From Mangrovicoccus sp. HB161399 (lineage in GTDB: Bacteria; Pseudomonadota; Alphaproteobacteria; Rhodobacterales; Rhodobacteraceae): DNA of 64,000 bases. A program made the translations under genes and the position numbers. The stretch spans positions 106,982 through 170,981 of the forward strand of contig NZ_JAATVU010000006.1 of NCBI RefSeq assembly GCF_013184745.1, given 5' to 3'. The notes below the pieces were generated by a model. It made no database searches. It was not told the origin of the DNA and was given only the letters and a program-made list of their open reading frames with translations. This document shows, piece after piece, positions 1-9,651 of the stretch (the stretch's first letter is position 1; every line of letters begins with the position of its first letter).

Positions 1-1
1 T

Positions 2-37
2 CTCGGCGGCGCCATCTCGATCACGCTCAGGCCATGA
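2..37 (+). CDS. C-terminal end of an upstream gene (partial)
   Basis: The frame ending at the TGA of 35-37 is open to the left edge and encodes the last eleven residues, [11 protein letters not shown]. Its stop overlaps the ATG of the hybrid kinase in the arrangement ATGA, the same coupling used twice more in this operon. This suggests that the kinase operon begins with at least one more gene to the left of the window. Too little is visible to name the product. Confidence 0.45.
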   Translation, partial: LGGAISITLRP

Positions 38-2670
38 CGCGTCCGGGCTGGATCACCGCGCACCGCATCCCCTGGCGGATCGGCACGCTCTCGGCCGTCC
101 TTCTGGGCGCGCTGGCGGTCTCCACGCTGGTGGTGGCCTGGGAATTCTCGGCCAACCAGCGGCGCATCGCCGAGGCAACGGAGCGGTTCCACCAGCTCCA
201 GGTCGCCGCCGAGGCGGAACGCGCCTTCGCCGACATGCGCTACTGGCTGACCGAGCTGTCCGTCAGCCTGCTGACCCTGTCGGAACGCCGCGCCGAGGCG
301 GCGCGCGGGTCGCTCGGCGAGGGGCTGGACCGGCTGGCGGAATTCGCGCCGGACAGGGCCGCACAGATCGGCGCGGCGGTGGCGCGCTACCACGACATCT
401 CCATGGCGGCGGTCGAGGCCTATACCGGCGACAACCGCATCGTCGGCAACGCCCGCATGGCCGAGGCGCGGCTGCAGAGCGCCGAGGTTGAGGAGGTCTT
501 CTCCGGCATGGTCGGGCAGCTCGCCGCCGATGCCGATGCCGCCAACATCGCCGCCGCCGCCGCCTCGCAGGCGGCACGGCGGCGCGCGGTGATCGCCTGC
601 CTCGCGATCATGGCGGCGGGCACGCTGCTGACCCTGCGGGTGCTGCGCCAGATCCTGCAGCCGCTGTCGCGCATCGACCGCGCCATGGCGGAACTGCAGG
701 AGGGACGCGCCCCCTCGGACCTTCCCCCCGAGGGACCGGACGAGTTCGGGCGGCTGTCGCGGACCCTGCGCGACCTGCACGAGACCCAGGCCGCGCGGCG
801 GCGGCTGGAGGCCGAGGCCGCGCGGCAGCGGCGCACCGTGGTCACGGCGGTGGAGACCATCCCCGACGGCTTCGCGCTCTACGATGCCGATGACCGGCTG
901 GTGCTGAGGAACCGTCGCCTGTCAGAGATGTTTCCCGCGACGGCCGCGCTGCCGGAGGGACACAGCTATGCCGATTTCCTCGACGCCCAGATCGGCGCGG
1001 GCACGGCGGCGGCAGGCGGTCGCGATCCGGCGGAATGGCGCACCGACCGGCTGAAGCTCCATGCCCGCCCCGAAGGCTCGCGCGAAGAGGTGCCCTATGC
1101 CGGCGGCTGGCTGATGCTGGCGCAGCGGCGCACGCCCGACGGCGGCACGGTCTGCGTCTATTCCGACATCACCGAGCTGCGTGCCCGCGAGGCCGAGGCC
1201 CGTGCCGCCAACCAGTCGAAGAGCCGCTTCCTCGCCTCGATGAGCCACGAGCTGCGCACGCCGCTGAACGCCATCATCGGCTATTCCGAGATGCTGATCG
1301 AGGATGCCGGGGAAACCGGCGACCTGTCGGCAGTGCCGGATCTGGAGCGGATCATGGGCTCGGGCCGGCACCTTCTGGCGCTGATCAACGACATTCTCGA
1401 CCTTTCCAAGATCGAGGCCGGGAAGATGGAACTGCATCTCGAGGAGGTCGACCTGGCCGCGCTCTGCCGCGATGTCGAGGCAACCGTCGCGCCCCTGGTG
1501 GCGAAGAACGGCAACCGGCTGCGGCTGGAGCTGCCCGCAGCGCCCGGCACGATGGCGGCGGACCGCACCAAGCTGCGCCAGATCCTGTTCAACCTGCTGT
1601 CGAACGCCGCGAAATTCACCGAGGACGGCGAAATCGCCATGGCGCTGGACCGACCCGGCGGCGCCGTGCGCTTCACCGTGCGCGACCAGGGGATCGGGCT
1701 GAGCGGCGCGCAGATGGCGAAGCTGTTCCAGCCCTTCGCCCAGGCCGATGCCTCCACCTCGGCGCGCTACGGCGGCACCGGGCTGGGCCTGTCGCTGGTG
1801 CGCAGCTTCGCGCAGATGATGGGCGGCGAGGTCACGGTCGAAAGCGCGCCGGGGCAAGGCGCGACCTTCGCCGTCACCCTGCCCGCATCCGGCGCGGAAG
1901 AGGAGCGGGCGGACGGGCTGGGCGTGCTGGTCATCGACGACGATCCGGCGGCGCTGGCGACGCTGGCGGCACAGGTCCGAGCCGAGGGCTACCGGGTGAT
2001 GCAGGCCGCCGATCCCGAGACCGGGCTGGAGCTGGCCCGCGCGCATCTGCCCGACGTGATCCTGCTCGACGTGATCATGCCGCGCCGCGACGGCTGGTCG
2101 GTGCTGCGCGAGCTGAAGGCCGATCCGCGGCTCTGCGAGATCCCGGTGATCCTGGTCACTGTGGTGGCCGACCGAGAGATGGGGCTGGCTTTCGGCGCGG
2201 TCGACCACATGGTCAAGCCGGTCGATGCCGGGCTGCTGCTCGACCGGATCGCCCGGCTGGCCGGGGACCGCTCTCAGGGCGTGCTGGTGGTTGATGACGA
2301 CCCGGCGACCCGCGCGCTCTTCCGCCGCCTGCTGGTCCGCGAGGGCTGGGAGGTGCGCGAGGCCGCCGACGGGGCGCGCGCCCTGGCGCTGATCGCCGAG
2401 CGGCCGCCGGGACTGGTCATCCTCGACCTGATGATGCCGGATATCGACGGATTCGAGGTGCTCAGGCGGCTGCGCGACGGCGAAAGCGGCCGCGACATCC
2501 CGGTGATCGTCGCCACATCGAAGGACCTCTCGCGGCGGGAAATCGGCTGGCTGGGCGACCATGCCCGAGAGGTGGTCCGCAAGGGCGCGGACGGGCGCGC
2601 CGAACTGCTGGCCGCGCTGCGCCGGCTCGCCGCGGCAGGGCCGCAGGAACGGAAGGACAGGCTGCCATGA
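34..2670 (+). CDS. Hybrid sensor histidine kinase with two receiver domains
   Basis: This is an inner-membrane hybrid kinase of 878 residues. A transmembrane segment lies near residues 15-36, followed by a roughly 150-residue periplasmic helical sensor, a second membrane helix near 188-206 and a HAMP linker to about 255. A PAS-like domain (about 270-380) precedes the DHp helix, whose motif HELRTPLN carries the phosphorylatable His405. The ATPase domain (about 510-625) shows the N box (NLLSNAAKF), DQGIG and GTGLGLSL motifs. Two C-terminal receivers follow, with phospho-acceptors at Asp679 (ILLDVIMP) and Asp798 (VILDLMMP). The start is the ATG overlapping the previous stop; the stop overlaps the next ATG, so translation is coupled. 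A relay to the single-domain receiver and the cyclase downstream is inferred from the operon. The stimulus is unknown. Confidence 0.93.
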   Translation: MTRPGWITAHRIPWRIGTLSAVLLGALAVSTLVVAWEFSANQRRIAEATERFHQLQVAAEAERAFADMRYWLTELSVSLLTLSERRAEAARGSLGEGLDRLAEFAPDRAAQIGAAVARYHDISMAAVEAYTGDNRIVGNARMAEARLQSAEVEEVFSGMVGQLAADADAANIAAAAASQAARRRAVIACLAIMAAGTLLTLRVLRQILQPLSRIDRAMAELQEGRAPSDLPPEGPDEFGRLSRTLRDLHETQAARRRLEAEAARQRRTVVTAVETIPDGFALYDADDRLVLRNRRLSEMFPATAALPEGHSYADFLDAQIGAGTAAAGGRDPAEWRTDRLKLHARPEGSREEVPYAGGWLMLAQRRTPDGGTVCVYSDITELRAREAEARAANQSKSRFLASMSHELRTPLNAIIGYSEMLIEDAGETGDLSAVPDLERIMGSGRHLLALINDILDLSKIEAGKMELHLEEVDLAALCRDVEATVAPLVAKNGNRLRLELPAAPGTMAADRTKLRQILFNLLSNAAKFTEDGEIAMALDRPGGAVRFTVRDQGIGLSGAQMAKLFQPFAQADASTSARYGGTGLGLSLVRSFAQMMGGEVTVESAPGQGATFAVTLPASGAEEERADGLGVLVIDDDPAALATLAAQVRAEGYRVMQAADPETGLELARAHLPDVILLDVIMPRRDGWSVLRELKADPRLCEIPVILVTVVADREMGLAFGAVDHMVKPVDAGLLLDRIARLAGDRSQGVLVVDDDPATRALFRRLLVREGWEVREAADGARALALIAERPPGLVILDLMMPDIDGFEVLRRLRDGESGRDIPVIVATSKDLSRREIGWLGDHAREVVRKGADGRAELLAALRRLAAAGPQERKDRLP

Positions 2671-3041
2671 CAACCGTGCTGATCGTCGAGGACAACGAGC
2701 TGAATCTCGACATGCTGTCGCGCCGGCTGGCGCGGAAGGGCTTCGAGGTGATCCCGGCCATGGACGGCGAGGCCGGGCTGGAAACCTGCCGCCGCGCGCT
2801 GCCGGACATCGTGCTGATGGACATGAGCCTGCCCCGGCTCGACGGCTGGAGCGCGACGCGCGCGCTGAAGGCCGATCCGGCCACCGCCGCGATCCCGGTC
2901 ATCGCCCTGACCGCCCATGCGATGGAGGCCGACCGGCAGAAGGCGCTGGCGGCCGGCTGCGACGCCTTCGCGACCAAGCCGGTGGAGCTGCCCGCGCTGC
3001 TGGCAGAGATGGCGCGTCTCCTGGAGAGGCCGGACAGATGA
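2667..3041 (+). CDS. Single-domain response regulator (DivK/CheY-like)
   Basis: A 124-residue stand-alone receiver with no output domain. The acidic pair follows the first strand ([10 protein letters not shown]), Asp52 is the expected phospho-acceptor (IVLMDMSLP), and the conserved Thr/Ser (ALTAH) and Lys (ATKPVE) are present. The ELNLDML stretch after the acidic pocket is typical of DivK-like receivers that shuttle phosphate between kinases and phosphotransfer proteins. It starts in an ATGA overlap with the hybrid kinase and ends in an ATGA overlap with the cyclase gene, so the three proteins are probably made in a fixed ratio. A role as phosphate carrier or allosteric partner between kinase and cyclase is inferred. 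Confidence 0.92.
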   Translation: MTTVLIVEDNELNLDMLSRRLARKGFEVIPAMDGEAGLETCRRALPDIVLMDMSLPRLDGWSATRALKADPATAAIPVIALTAHAMEADRQKALAAGCDAFATKPVELPALLAEMARLLERPDR

Positions 3042-4555
3042 GCGCGGTCGAGGGAATCCGCGAAAAGGCCTTCGTCATCCGCGTGGCGCAGCGCCTTGCC
3101 GGTCCGGCCGAGGCGATCGCGGGCTTCCAGGAGATCATCGTCGAGGAGCTGCGCGCGGCCGGTCCGGCGGAAGCCTTGGAGGACGCTCTGAAGGTGCAGG
3201 AAGCGGCGCGCATGCTGCTGCTGCAGGTCTCGGCGCTGACCGGCGGCGGCAGCCCGCCCGACCGGGCGCGGCTGCGCCATGACCTGCGCACGCCAGTCAA
3301 CGCGGTGCTCGGCTATTCCGAGCTGATCCTCGAGGAGCATGCCGGTACCCTGCCCGCTGCGGTGCTGGCCGACATCCGCACGGTGATCGGCGAATGCGCA
3401 CTGCTGGTCGGCCAGATCGACCGGGTCACCGGGGACGCGGCCGAGATCGAGACCGCCGCCATCGACGCCCTGGCCGCGGTGTCGCTGGAACGCACGCTGA
3501 CACGGTCGCGGCGGCGCAGGGAAGAACTGGCCGGCCATGTGCTGGTGATCGATGACACCCAGCAGACCCGCGAGCTGCTGCGCCGCCAGCTGATGCGCCA
3601 GGGCCACGAGGTGACGGCGGCGGCCAGCGCGGCGGAGGCGCTGGAGATCCTCGAGCGCGGCGGCATCGAGCTGGCGCTGGTTGACATCCTGATGCCCGAC
3701 ATGAACGGGATCGAGCTGCTGACGCGGCTGCGCGCGCAGGACCGCTGGCAGCAGCTTCCGGTCATCATGGTCTCGGGCCTGACGGATCTGCGCGCGGTGA
3801 CGCGCTGCATCGAGGCGGGTGCCGAGGACTACCTGGAGAAGCCGGTCGATGCGGTTCTGCTGCGCAGCCGGGTGCAGGCGGCACTGCAGAAGGCGCGCTG
3901 GCAGCAGAAGGAACACGACTACATCGCCCAGGTGGAATACGAGCGCGACCGGGCGGATGCGCTCTTGCACGCGATGCTGCCCGCGCCGGTGATCCGGCGG
4001 CTGCGCGCGGGCGAGGAGGTGATCGCCGACCGCTTCGACGCAGCCACCATCGTCTTCGCCGACATCGTCGATTTCACCCCGCTGACCAGGCGCATTCCGG
4101 CCGAGGAGCTGGTCGGACGGCTGGCCGAGCTGTTCCTGGCATTCGACGGCATCGCCGAGCGCCACGGGATCGAGAAGATCAAGACCATCGGCGACGCCTA
4201 CATGGCGGCCTGCGGGGTGCCCGAGCCTGCCGAAGACCATGCCGCCCGCGCCTTCGATTTCGCCCGGGACCTGATCGCCGCCACGCGGGACGGCAGCGGC
4301 GGGCTGGACATCCGCGTCGGGCTGCATGCCGGGCCGGTCGTGGCCGGGCTGATCGGGCGGGTGCGCTTCCTCTACGATGTCTGGGGCGAGACGGTGAACC
4401 TGGCCAGCCGGCTGGAATCGACCGGGGTGCCGGGGCATATCCACCTGACCGGGGAGGCGGCGGCGCATCTGCGCGCCGACCAACGCCGCGGCTGGGAGGC
4501 CCGCGGCGCCGAGCTCAAGGGCATCGGCTGGACCGAGACCTTCCTCGCGCGCTGA
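3038..4555 (+). CDS. DHp-like / receiver / class III adenylate-guanylate cyclase fusion
   Basis: A 505-residue soluble protein. Residues about 70-100 look like a histidine-kinase dimerisation helix (RHDLRTPVNAVLGYSEL, candidate His81), but no kinase ATPase domain follows. A receiver spans about 167-285 with Asp216 as phospho-acceptor (ALVDILMPD). A coiled stretch then leads to a class III cyclase domain (about 325-500) with metal-binding Asp342 (FADIVDFTPL) and Asp386 (KTIGDAYMA), a purine-selecting Lys in IEKIKTIG, and the NLASRLES transition-state motif. The start is the ATG overlapping the upstream stop; earlier in-frame codons run inside the two previous genes. The likely output is cAMP (the Lys favours ATP; cGMP is not excluded), controlled by phosphorylation from the operon's own kinase. 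The retained DHp-like helix without ATPase is unusual and may act as a docking or phosphotransfer helix. Confidence 0.9.
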   Translation: MSAVEGIREKAFVIRVAQRLAGPAEAIAGFQEIIVEELRAAGPAEALEDALKVQEAARMLLLQVSALTGGGSPPDRARLRHDLRTPVNAVLGYSELILEEHAGTLPAAVLADIRTVIGECALLVGQIDRVTGDAAEIETAAIDALAAVSLERTLTRSRRRREELAGHVLVIDDTQQTRELLRRQLMRQGHEVTAAASAAEALEILERGGIELALVDILMPDMNGIELLTRLRAQDRWQQLPVIMVSGLTDLRAVTRCIEAGAEDYLEKPVDAVLLRSRVQAALQKARWQQKEHDYIAQVEYERDRADALLHAMLPAPVIRRLRAGEEVIADRFDAATIVFADIVDFTPLTRRIPAEELVGRLAELFLAFDGIAERHGIEKIKTIGDAYMAACGVPEPAEDHAARAFDFARDLIAATRDGSGGLDIRVGLHAGPVVAGLIGRVRFLYDVWGETVNLASRLESTGVPGHIHLTGEAAAHLRADQRRGWEARGAELKGIGWTETFLAR

Positions 4556-5026
4556 TCCGGCCGCTTTCCGGCGGGCCGCCGCGCGGAAAATGGAAAACGC
4601 AGCCTTTACCATTTCCGCATGTTTCTGCCGACGTTTCCCGCATCGGTCGTCTGCATTTCCGCGGCGGTCCGGTTTTCAAAGCGACCCGCACGGAAAAACG
4701 GTCCGCGGCCGCGCCGCCGGCATGAAACGGGCCAGATCCTGCCGCGATCTGCGGGAAAGAAGGCTGTTCCATGGCCTTTCCGGGATGCGGGAATCGGGAA
4801 TTCCGGCGAAAATGGGGCAGCATTTCGGCAGGGTAAAAATGCCCGAACGGACCGCCCCCCGGAAAACGGGGAAAATCCTTTCGCTGCGGAACTTTGAAAA
4901 TTGGAAATACCATCCCGTTGGTTAAATGCGGGCGCTTTTCTACCTTGCCCGCAAGCCACCGGAACCAGGTTTCCGGACCGGCCTGAAAATCCGGGCGGTC
5001 CGGGCCAACGAGTGGAGTTTCCTGTC
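4556..5026. other. 471-bp intergenic leader, rich in TTTCC/GGAAA words
   Basis: No gene is supported here; the open frames on both strands have no recognisable products. The stretch differs in composition from its surroundings: it is full of short A- and T-tracts in TTTCCG/CGGAAA words on both strands and includes an imperfect hairpin (GCATTT at 4820-4825 with AAATGC at 4837-4842). It separates the cyclase from the serralysin-like gene and most likely holds that gene's promoter and control region. I could not place promoter boxes with confidence. Confidence 0.5.
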
Positions 5027-8000
5027 ATGTGCGATATCTGCAGCTCGGTCCGCGTCGTATCCGATGATTGCAGCTACGAGGGTCTCGCAGCGGCCGATTA
5101 CGCGGGGACCGGCGGCAGCGCCACCATTTCGGCTTCGCTTCCGAGCTACACGCCCGAGCAGATCGCGGATTACCTCGAAAGCGGCTACTGGCAGTACAAC
5201 GGCACCTCCGACCACCATTTCGACGTGGCGGCCGGCGGAACGCTGATGGTGAAGATCTCCGGGCTGAGTTCCAAGTACAAGACCTTCGCCCGCGACGCGC
5301 TGAAGGCCTGGAGCGAGGTCTCGGGCATCAAGTTCGTCGAGACCACGACCAGCAGCGCCGCGCAGATCATCATGGATGACGCGGTCGCCGGCAGCGCCTA
5401 TGCCTCGGGCAGCTGGGACGGCAACGGCATCGTCAGCCAGATGAGCATCAATATCGGCGCCGACTGGGACGACATCTGCGGCGACGCCTATACCTACCAG
5501 ACCTTCCTGCACGAGATCGGCCATTCGCTGGGCCTGGGCCATGCCGGGCGCTACAACGGCTCCGCGCAGCTTTCCGACCGCGTCTTCGCCAATGACAGCT
5601 GGCAGGCGACGGTCATGTCGTATTTCGACCAGAACCAGAACCCGGATGTCGATGCGGACGTGTCCTACACCTCGACGCTGATGGCCGCGGACATCATCGC
5701 GATCCGCAACATCTACGGCGCCAATGTCACGGTCAATTCCGGGAACTCCGTCTACGGCGCGAATACCAACGTCACCGGCACGCTGTCGCAGCTCTCGGCC
5801 AAGCTGGCCTCGGGCTGGGCGGCGACGATCTACGACACGGACGGCGAGGACACGCTGGATTTCAGCGATCTCGCCGCGGGCAGCCGCATCAACATCCTGC
5901 GCGGCGGCGTCTCCGACATCGGCGGGCGCACCGGCAACCTGATCATCGACACCTTCTCCGACATCGAGAACGTCACCACCGGCAGCGGCAGCGACACCGT
6001 CACCGGCAACGCGCTGGACAACACGATCCGCGCGGGCGCGGGCAACGACCTGATCGACGGCGGCGCGGGCAACGACACGCTGATCGGCGGCGCGGGCGAC
6101 GACACGATCGACGGCGGCGCGGGCGACGATTCCATCTGGCTCGACCTGACTTCGGGCGCGACCGGCAACGACCGGGTGCTGGGCTTCGCCCTCGGCGACC
6201 TCGTCGAGGCCTTCACCGGCACCTACGACCCGGCCTCCTGCTATGCCGGCCACCGCCAGGTCGGCGCCGACCTGTTCCTCGATTTCCTGACCACCAGCGG
6301 CCAGGCGGCCTCCGTCTGCCTCGTGGATACCAGCTGGAACGCCGATGCGCTGAGCTTCGCCGCCGACCGCGTCATCTATGCCGGCACGGCCGCGCCCGCG
6401 CCAGCTCCCGCTCCGGAAGAACCGGCCGATCCCGGCACCGATCCGGCGCCCGCCCCCGACTCCGTCTCGGGCATCGAGATCACCGGCACCGAACAGGACG
6501 ACACGCTTTCGGGCACCATCGGCGACGACACGCTGACCGGCGGGGCCGGAAACGACATCCTGATCGGCAACGGCGGCAATGACGTCTACCGCTTCGACCT
6601 GCCCGGCATCACCGGCGGCGGCGGCTCGGCCGCGCTGCCCCAGAGCGGCAACTTCTTCGGCAATCCCGCGGACGCCTACCTTAATTTCAATCTCGGCACC
6701 GGCTACGATCCGCTGGACCGGATCTACGGCATTGCCGACGGCCAGACCCAGCAGGCGGTCAATGTCGGCTCCACCGCGTCGACCATCCTGATCGACGACC
6801 GCATCTCCGAGCTGAAGATCTCGGGCACCCTGACCTCGCTGACGGACCTGTCCGAGGGCAGCTTCCACGCCCAGACCCTGGGCGAGAACATCAAGGACAA
6901 GCTCGGCATCCACCTGGCGGCCTATGCCGACCTGGCCTCTGCCGAGTCCGACAAGGGCCTGACGCTGGCGCTGCTCGACGGTCAGGGCGCCCTGTCCTTG
7001 GAGATGAAGGTGCTGCTATCCATCGCGGCGGGCGGCGGCGCGGCAGGCAGTGCGGCGGACTACGGCCTGCGCCTCGGCAGCTACGACATGACCGGCGACG
7101 GCATGCTCGAACTTCTTGTCGACGGCCGCGGCCAGACCGACATCCTGCGCTTCGAGGGCGACATCGCCAAGCTCGCCTTCGACCATGTCGCCATCGCCAA
7201 CACCGCCGCCGACACCACCTTCGCCGACTACCAGGCCGAGATCGACCGGATCGGCGGGCTGATCCAGAACTTCCACGCCGCGACCCTGTCGGACGCGTTC
7301 CGCAACACCGTCGACGTGGCGCGCGACTACTTCTCGATGAGCGTGCTGGATGCCGGGCGCTCCTACGAGATCGACGAGACCGTCAAGTGGTTCCGCATCG
7401 GCGGCACGCTCTACGACGCCACCGACACGACCTCCGAAACCGCCTTCGTCAATCTCGGCGCCCGCGCGGCGATCGAGGCGGGCTACGGGCTGCATGTGGC
7501 GGCGATGACCGTGCCGGGCGACACCACCGCCAGCGCGCGCGAGCTGATGATCTACGACACGGCCGGCAACCTGACCGCCGAGTTCAAGGCGCTGCTGACG
7601 ATCGCGGATGCCGGCGGCGCGGTGGACAGCGGCACCGACCTGAACCTGCGGCTGGGCGACTGGTCCGCCGGCGACGCGGCGCTCGAGGTCTATATCGACG
7701 GCACCCTGGCCACCGACCGGGTGACCCTGACCGGGGACCTCGCCGCCGCCGCTCTGGCCTATCTGGGCTCGGCCGCGAACGATCTCGACGCGCTCTTCCC
7801 CGAAGCCGTGACGCCGGGCGCCACGATCCTTTCGGGCGCCGCGCTGAAATACAAGAACTACGACCTGGGGTCCGGCTACGACCCGACGCTGCGCTACTAC
7901 GATGCGCTGCGGCCGCAGCAGACGCTGAGCCTGTCGAACCAGGCAACCACCGTGGTGGTCGATGACAGCGTCAACAAGATCCGCCTGACAGGCCGGCTGA

Positions 8001-9586
8001 CCAACACCAACGATGCCGAGGGCTTCGCCTCCAAGTCGCTGGCCGAGAATATCGCCGAGGGCTACGGCATCCATGTCGCCGCCATGGCCGACCTGGAGAA
8101 CGGCGCCCGCGACAAGACGCAGGCGATCCGCATCCACGAGGCAGACGGCAGCCTGAGCGACGAGATGAAGGCGCTGCTGTCGATCGCCTCCCGCGGCGGC
8201 GAGATCGGCTCGGAGACCGATATCGGCCTGCGCATCGGCGACAGCGATCCCGCGGCGGGCTGGATGGAGATCCTGGTCGACGGCGTGAACCAGACCGACG
8301 TGATCCGGCTCGAAGGAACGGTGGCGCAGGAAGCGGCCGACTACCTGGCGGGCGACACCGCTTCCGTTCTGGCGGACCTGCAGGCGGAATACGACGCGCT
8401 GGCCGAGAAGTTCCAGGGCTTCATCCCCTCGACGCTCTACGACCCGTTCCGCTTCCGCCACGTGATCACGCGCGACAAGTTCGCCTTCGCGCTGACCGAT
8501 GCCGCGCGGACCTATGTCTTCGACGAGACCGTGGACACGATCAATGTCCGCGGCCGGCTGACCGACATCCGCGACACGTCGGAGGGCGGCTTCGCAAGCC
8601 AGAGCCTGCAGCAGAACATCGAGGACGGCTGGGGCATCCACGCCGTGGCCGCGCTGCTGGCGCCGGTGGAAAGCAACCGCGAGAACACCGAGATCGACAT
8701 CTGGGACGATTCGGGCAACCTGAGCCTCGAGATGAAGGGCCTTCTGGCCGTTGCCTCCGAGGGCGGACTGGACGGCACCTGGAACGATTACGGCCTGCGG
8801 CTGGAGATCCCGTCGGACGAGCCGGGCGTGCTGCTGGTCTATGTCGACGGGACGCGCTCCACCGACGTCTTCAAGCTGACCGGGGCGCTCGGCACGGCGG
8901 CCCTGGATTTCGTCAATTCCGCCGCCTGCTCGATCGAGGCCGTTCTGGGCTACACGCCCTCCGACGAGCCCGCCGGCGGCGCGGGCAGCGCCGATCCGAC
9001 CCCATCGAACCTGCTGGGCGCGGCCGACGGGTCGGGCGTGACCGAGCTGGAGATGGGCTTCGGACGGGACGAAATCCGCGGCTTCGACCTGGGCGACCGG
9101 ATCGAGGTTGCGACCGCGGAGGGCGACGCGACCCCGCTGGAGATCATTCTCTACGGCCGCGACACGATCCTGAAATTCGGCACCGCACGGAATAGCGAGA
9201 TCACCATCAAGGGCTATTCGCTGGACCCATCCGAGATCTCATGGGACGGCACGACCTGCGTCATCACCGGGACCCAGGCCGCGAACACCGCATCGGCGGC
9301 CGCAAAGCCGCTGCAATCGGGCACGGCGGATGCGGATGTCTTCGACTTCGCGGCAGGCGAAGCGGGCTTCGGCCGCCAGCACCTGAACCATCTCGGGGCG
9401 GGCGATTCCATCGAGGTGGACGGCAGCGCGGCCGATTTCCTCGGGCTGCGCGTGGCGGACGGCAATTCGATCCTGCGCTTCGCCGATGCCGATGGCGGCT
9501 GGAAGAGCGAAGTCGTGCTCTGGCACACCGAGATCGCGGCGGACCAGCTGAGCTGGGACGGCGATCACCTGACCGTGCTGGTCTGA
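5027..9586 (+). CDS. Secreted serralysin-like M10 metallopeptidase with RTX repeats and a fourfold repeated module
   Basis: A 1519-residue protein starting at an ATG 8 bases after GAGTGGAG. Like serralysins it has no Sec signal. The zinc-binding motif is complete (HEIGHSLGLGH, His162, Glu163, His166, His172), followed by a Met-turn (VMSYFDQ). RTX nonapeptides (GGAGNDTLI type) occur at about 335-365 and again, shorter, near 495-515. From about 550 to 1300 come four related modules of about 150-170 residues, each with an 'IxxSGxLT' like strand, an EN(I)-x-GYGIHVAA segment, an 'LSxEMKxLLSIA..GG' helix, GLRLG and 'VDGxxxTDxxxLxG'. I do not recognise this module. The C-terminus ends in hydrophobic residues (HLTVLV) as expected of a type I secretion signal. 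No transporter genes are adjacent. Calcium-dependent folding outside the cell is expected from the RTX family. Confidence 0.9.
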   Translation: MCDICSSVRVVSDDCSYEGLAAADYAGTGGSATISASLPSYTPEQIADYLESGYWQYNGTSDHHFDVAAGGTLMVKISGLSSKYKTFARDALKAWSEVSGIKFVETTTSSAAQIIMDDAVAGSAYASGSWDGNGIVSQMSINIGADWDDICGDAYTYQTFLHEIGHSLGLGHAGRYNGSAQLSDRVFANDSWQATVMSYFDQNQNPDVDADVSYTSTLMAADIIAIRNIYGANVTVNSGNSVYGANTNVTGTLSQLSAKLASGWAATIYDTDGEDTLDFSDLAAGSRINILRGGVSDIGGRTGNLIIDTFSDIENVTTGSGSDTVTGNALDNTIRAGAGNDLIDGGAGNDTLIGGAGDDTIDGGAGDDSIWLDLTSGATGNDRVLGFALGDLVEAFTGTYDPASCYAGHRQVGADLFLDFLTTSGQAASVCLVDTSWNADALSFAADRVIYAGTAAPAPAPAPEEPADPGTDPAPAPDSVSGIEITGTEQDDTLSGTIGDDTLTGGAGNDILIGNGGNDVYRFDLPGITGGGGSAALPQSGNFFGNPADAYLNFNLGTGYDPLDRIYGIADGQTQQAVNVGSTASTILIDDRISELKISGTLTSLTDLSEGSFHAQTLGENIKDKLGIHLAAYADLASAESDKGLTLALLDGQGALSLEMKVLLSIAAGGGAAGSAADYGLRLGSYDMTGDGMLELLVDGRGQTDILRFEGDIAKLAFDHVAIANTAADTTFADYQAEIDRIGGLIQNFHAATLSDAFRNTVDVARDYFSMSVLDAGRSYEIDETVKWFRIGGTLYDATDTTSETAFVNLGARAAIEAGYGLHVAAMTVPGDTTASARELMIYDTAGNLTAEFKALLTIADAGGAVDSGTDLNLRLGDWSAGDAALEVYIDGTLATDRVTLTGDLAAAALAYLGSAANDLDALFPEAVTPGATILSGAALKYKNYDLGSGYDPTLRYYDALRPQQTLSLSNQATTVVVDDSVNKIRLTGRLTNTNDAEGFASKSLAENIAEGYGIHVAAMADLENGARDKTQAIRIHEADGSLSDEMKALLSIASRGGEIGSETDIGLRIGDSDPAAGWMEILVDGVNQTDVIRLEGTVAQEAADYLAGDTASVLADLQAEYDALAEKFQGFIPSTLYDPFRFRHVITRDKFAFALTDAARTYVFDETVDTINVRGRLTDIRDTSEGGFASQSLQQNIEDGWGIHAVAALLAPVESNRENTEIDIWDDSGNLSLEMKGLLAVASEGGLDGTWNDYGLRLEIPSDEPGVLLVYVDGTRSTDVFKLTGALGTAALDFVNSAACSIEAVLGYTPSDEPAGGAGSADPTPSNLLGAADGSGVTELEMGFGRDEIRGFDLGDRIEVATAEGDATPLEIILYGRDTILKFGTARNSEITIKGYSLDPSEISWDGTTCVITGTQAANTASAAAKPLQSGTADADVFDFAAGEAGFGRQHLNHLGAGDSIEVDGSAADFLGLRVADGNSILRFADADGGWKSEVVLWHTEIAADQLSWDGDHLTVLV
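6677..8926 (+). repeat. Intragenic nested duplication: modules A-B and A'-B'
   Basis: Four modules lie in the metallopeptidase at about residues 551-722 (A), 758-915 (B), 940-1109 (A') and 1141-1300 (B'). A and A' share the lead 'N(F/Y)(N/D)LG(T/S)GYDP', while B and B' share a lead like 'FR...(A/T)RD(Y/K)F.....DA.R.Y..DE'. The linkers between A and B and between A' and B' also match ('YQAEIDRI' and 'LQAEYDAL'). A to A' and B to B' are both about 385-390 residues apart, so an ancestral pair was duplicated as a unit. Positions are read by eye and approximate. Confidence 0.75.
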
Positions 9587-9651
9587 CGGGACCCGAGCGG
9601 GGGAGGGAGCGCGGCGCAGCGATGTTGCGCTTTCCCGCCTGCGGGCGCCTC

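Noticed and set aside
922..2673. 583-residue open frame antisense to the hybrid kinase
   Set aside because: It lies wholly opposite a clear gene; its His/Arg/Gln/Ala-rich translation has no domain and no ribosome site. Antisense frames stay open because of GC-rich third codon positions.
4590..4925. Small plus-strand frame (111 residues) before the serralysin-like gene
   Set aside because: No ribosome site or known domain; the DNA looks regulatory.
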